Under the pieces are notes generated by a model that was given only the letters and a program-made list of their open reading frames with translations, did no database searches and was not told the DNA's origin. From Verrucomicrobiota bacterium (GTDB lineage: Bacteria > Verrucomicrobiota > Verrucomicrobiia > Verrucomicrobiales > Verrucomicrobiaceae), in contig JAEYYS010000373.1 of NCBI GenBank assembly GCA_023428335.1, forward strand, positions 1 through 7,008: a DNA stretch of 7,008 nucleotides. The letters run 5' to 3'. The number at the start of each line of letters is the position of its first letter. The stretch's first letter is position 1. Positions 5,686 through 7,008 of this stretch are shown in pieces. The position numbers and the translations under genes are program-made.

Positions 5686-5691
5686 GAAAAC

Positions 5692-6702
5692 ATGAACCGC
5701 GTCGCCATGGGCTGTCTCACCGGCCTGCTTGTCCTAGCCCTGCTTGTCAGCATCGGCTTCAACATCCTGCAATCGGCCGCCCTTGCCGGCAGCGCCGGGG
5801 CGGGAGAGGAACAGCGCGAGCCGCTCGAGGAGCGACTGGAGGCACCCGGCGCGCCAGGCGTGGCCGACAAGATCGCGCAGATCGATTTGGAAGGGCTTAT
5901 CACCTCGGCGGGGGGCGACAGCGGTCTGCTCGGCGGCGCCCTGCCACGGCTCGACCTCATCAAGCAGGCGCTCGAGCAGGCCGTCGCCGATGAGCAGGTG
6001 AAGGCGGTACTGCTGCGCATCCATTCGCCGGGCGGCGAGGTCACCGCCTCCGACACCCTCTATGCGGCGGTGCGGCGGGCGGCGGCGAAGAAACCGGTCG
6101 TGGTCTACATGGATGCCGTCGCCGCCAGCGGCGGTTATTACGTCGCCTGCGGCGCCAGCAAGATCGTCGCCTCCGAAACCACCCTCACCGGCAGCATCGG
6201 TGTCATGATGGAGTCGTTCAGCTACCACGGCCTGTTTGAAAAGGTGGGGCTCGGGGCACGCAGCTTCACCAGCGGCGCCTTCAAGGACACCCTCAGCGGC
6301 GCGCGGCCCATGCGCGAGGAGGAGGCGGCCTATGTGCAGGGGCTGGTCAACGAAATGTACGAACGCTTCCTCGGCGTCGTCGCCCAGGCTCGCGGCAAGA
6401 CGCCGGAGCAACTGCGCAGCACGGTCGCCGACGGCCGCGTCTTTACCGGCGCCCAGGCACTCAAGGAGGGGTTGGTCGACCAGGTTGGCTACCTGGAGGA
6501 CGCCTGGAGTCTGGCCCGTGAACTCGGCAAGGCGCCGGGGGCCCGGGTGGTGAAGTATCGCTCGAATCCTGGCCTGCTGTCCCTGCTCGGTCTGGCCACG
6601 GCCCGCGCCGCCGGGCCGGTGAAGCTCGAACTCGCCGGCGGTCCGACCGGCGCTGTGCAGCCCGGCCTGCTCTATTATCTTCCGGCCTGGCTAGTGCGCT
6701 GA
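5692..6702 (+). CDS. sppA: Signal peptide peptidase SppA, 336 aa, membrane-anchored
   Basis: Membrane-bound serine protease of the S49 family (short, single-domain SppA type). It cleaves remnant signal peptides in the membrane and can degrade other membrane-associated peptides. Residues 7-27 are a hydrophobic anchor. The protease domain runs from about IDLEGLITS (near residue 63) to 290. SPGGEVTASD forms the conserved Gly loop. The nucleophile is S146 in AASGGYYVA, and the general base is K198 in SGAFKDTLS. The 52-residue spacing equals that of the S147/K199 dyad of B. subtilis SppA, so the enzyme should be active and, as a single-domain form, oligomeric. The start at 5692 is chosen for the promoter fit; an ATG at 5707 would lose five residues but keep the anchor. 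The gene diverges from sixA across 142 bases and is followed after 5 bases by another membrane-protein gene. Confidence 0.95.
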   Translation: MNRVAMGCLTGLLVLALLVSIGFNILQSAALAGSAGAGEEQREPLEERLEAPGAPGVADKIAQIDLEGLITSAGGDSGLLGGALPRLDLIKQALEQAVADEQVKAVLLRIHSPGGEVTASDTLYAAVRRAAAKKPVVVYMDAVAASGGYYVACGASKIVASETTLTGSIGVMMESFSYHGLFEKVGLGARSFTSGAFKDTLSGARPMREEEAAYVQGLVNEMYERFLGVVAQARGKTPEQLRSTVADGRVFTGAQALKEGLVDQVGYLEDAWSLARELGKAPGARVVKYRSNPGLLSLLGLATARAAGPVKLELAGGPTGAVQPGLLYYLPAWLVR

Positions 6703-6707
6703 ACCCC

Positions 6708-7008
6708 ATGGATGCGCTCACGACCGCCGTCCTCAAGGACGTGACCCTGCTCGTCTGGCTGGCCCTGCTCGCCGGTGCCGCCGCCTACAAGGCCCTGCGC
6801 CTCGCACGCCCCGCCGCCTGCTGGAACTGGAGCGGTCGCGTCGATGCCCGCGCCTACATCGCCGCCGATGCAGTTGTGGTCGCGGCCCTGTCGCTGCTGC
6901 TGCTCGGTGGCCTGCGCCAGGCCGGCGGCGGCGATGCGGGCGCGCAACCCGAACTCAGCGCGCCGCTCGTTGCCGGCGGCATTTTCGCGCAGCTGTTTGC
7001 CGCCGCCC
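6708..7008 (+). CDS. Polytopic membrane protein, N-terminal part, cut by the window end
   Basis: An open frame starts at ATG 6708, only 5 bases after the sppA TGA, and runs without a stop to the window edge (100 complete codons). It begins MDALTTAVLKDVTLLVWLAL. Hydrophobic segments are at about residues 12-27 and 51-69, and a third begins near 86. A loop containing CWNWSGRVD (38-46) and a Gly-rich linker (73-77) lie between them. The close spacing suggests co-transcription and translational coupling with sppA. The family cannot be settled from this part. A CPBP (CAAX-type) intramembrane protease is one possibility, from its layout and the sppA neighbour, but the catalytic Glu/His motifs would lie beyond the window. 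Confidence 0.75.
   Translation, partial: MDALTTAVLKDVTLLVWLALLAGAAAYKALRLARPAACWNWSGRVDARAYIAADAVVVAALSLLLLGGLRQAGGGDAGAQPELSAPLVAGGIFAQLFAAA

Noticed and set aside
4809..5687. Plus-strand open frame (292 codons) opposite sixA
   Set aside because: The SixA motifs on the minus strand are complete. The plus frame is His/Arg/Gly-rich without domains and would also overlap the sppA promoter.
1..7008. CRISPR array, insertion sequence, attachment site, tRNA or defence genes
   Set aside because: I saw no spaced repeats, transposase motifs, terminal inverted repeats or tRNA-like folds; the window is ordinary core-genome sequence.

Overview
The window is a GC-rich, densely packed bacterial chromosomal segment made mostly of housekeeping genes. 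There is no sign of a mobile element, CRISPR array, phage, tRNA or rRNA gene. A Tat-exported DUF1501 protein, a Lys/Ala-rich basic protein beginning MGQQLNK beside rpsP, and high GC together suggest a member of the Planctomycetota-Verrucomicrobiota group, most likely Verrucomicrobiota (Opitutales-like). That placement is inferred from gene content, not from a phylogenetic marker search.

Layout: (1) 31-768, plus strand: an unrecognised single-pass membrane protein, convergent with the next gene. (2) 4710 down to 780, minus strand: five co-directional genes that look like one operon or two overlapping transcription units. They are a small Lys/Ala-rich, histone-H1-like basic protein, rpsP (bS16), khpA (KH-domain RNA-binding protein), cysS (cysteinyl-tRNA synthetase) and a DUF1501 protein with a twin-arginine signal. 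(3) 4711-4964: a spacer containing a candidate 25-residue membrane microprotein on the plus strand (4891-4968). (4) 4965-5549, minus: a SixA-type phosphohistidine phosphatase. (5) 5550-5691: a divergent promoter region. (6) 5692-6702, plus: sppA, a membrane-bound Ser/Lys signal peptide peptidase, followed after 5 bases by the N-terminal part of a polytopic membrane protein that runs off the window.

The minus-strand cluster is a translation group: ribosomal protein, RNA chaperone, tRNA synthetase, and a basic protein that probably binds RNA or DNA. The exported DUF1501 protein at its end is a functional outlier. The right-hand plus-strand pair is an envelope-proteolysis or membrane unit.

No new multi-gene system is evident. 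The items most worth a second look are the 25-codon membrane ORF whose stop overlaps the sixA stop, the repeat-built H1-like protein upstream of rpsP with a nested inverted repeat between them, and a good -35/-10 pair so close to the sppA start that its mRNA should be leaderless.
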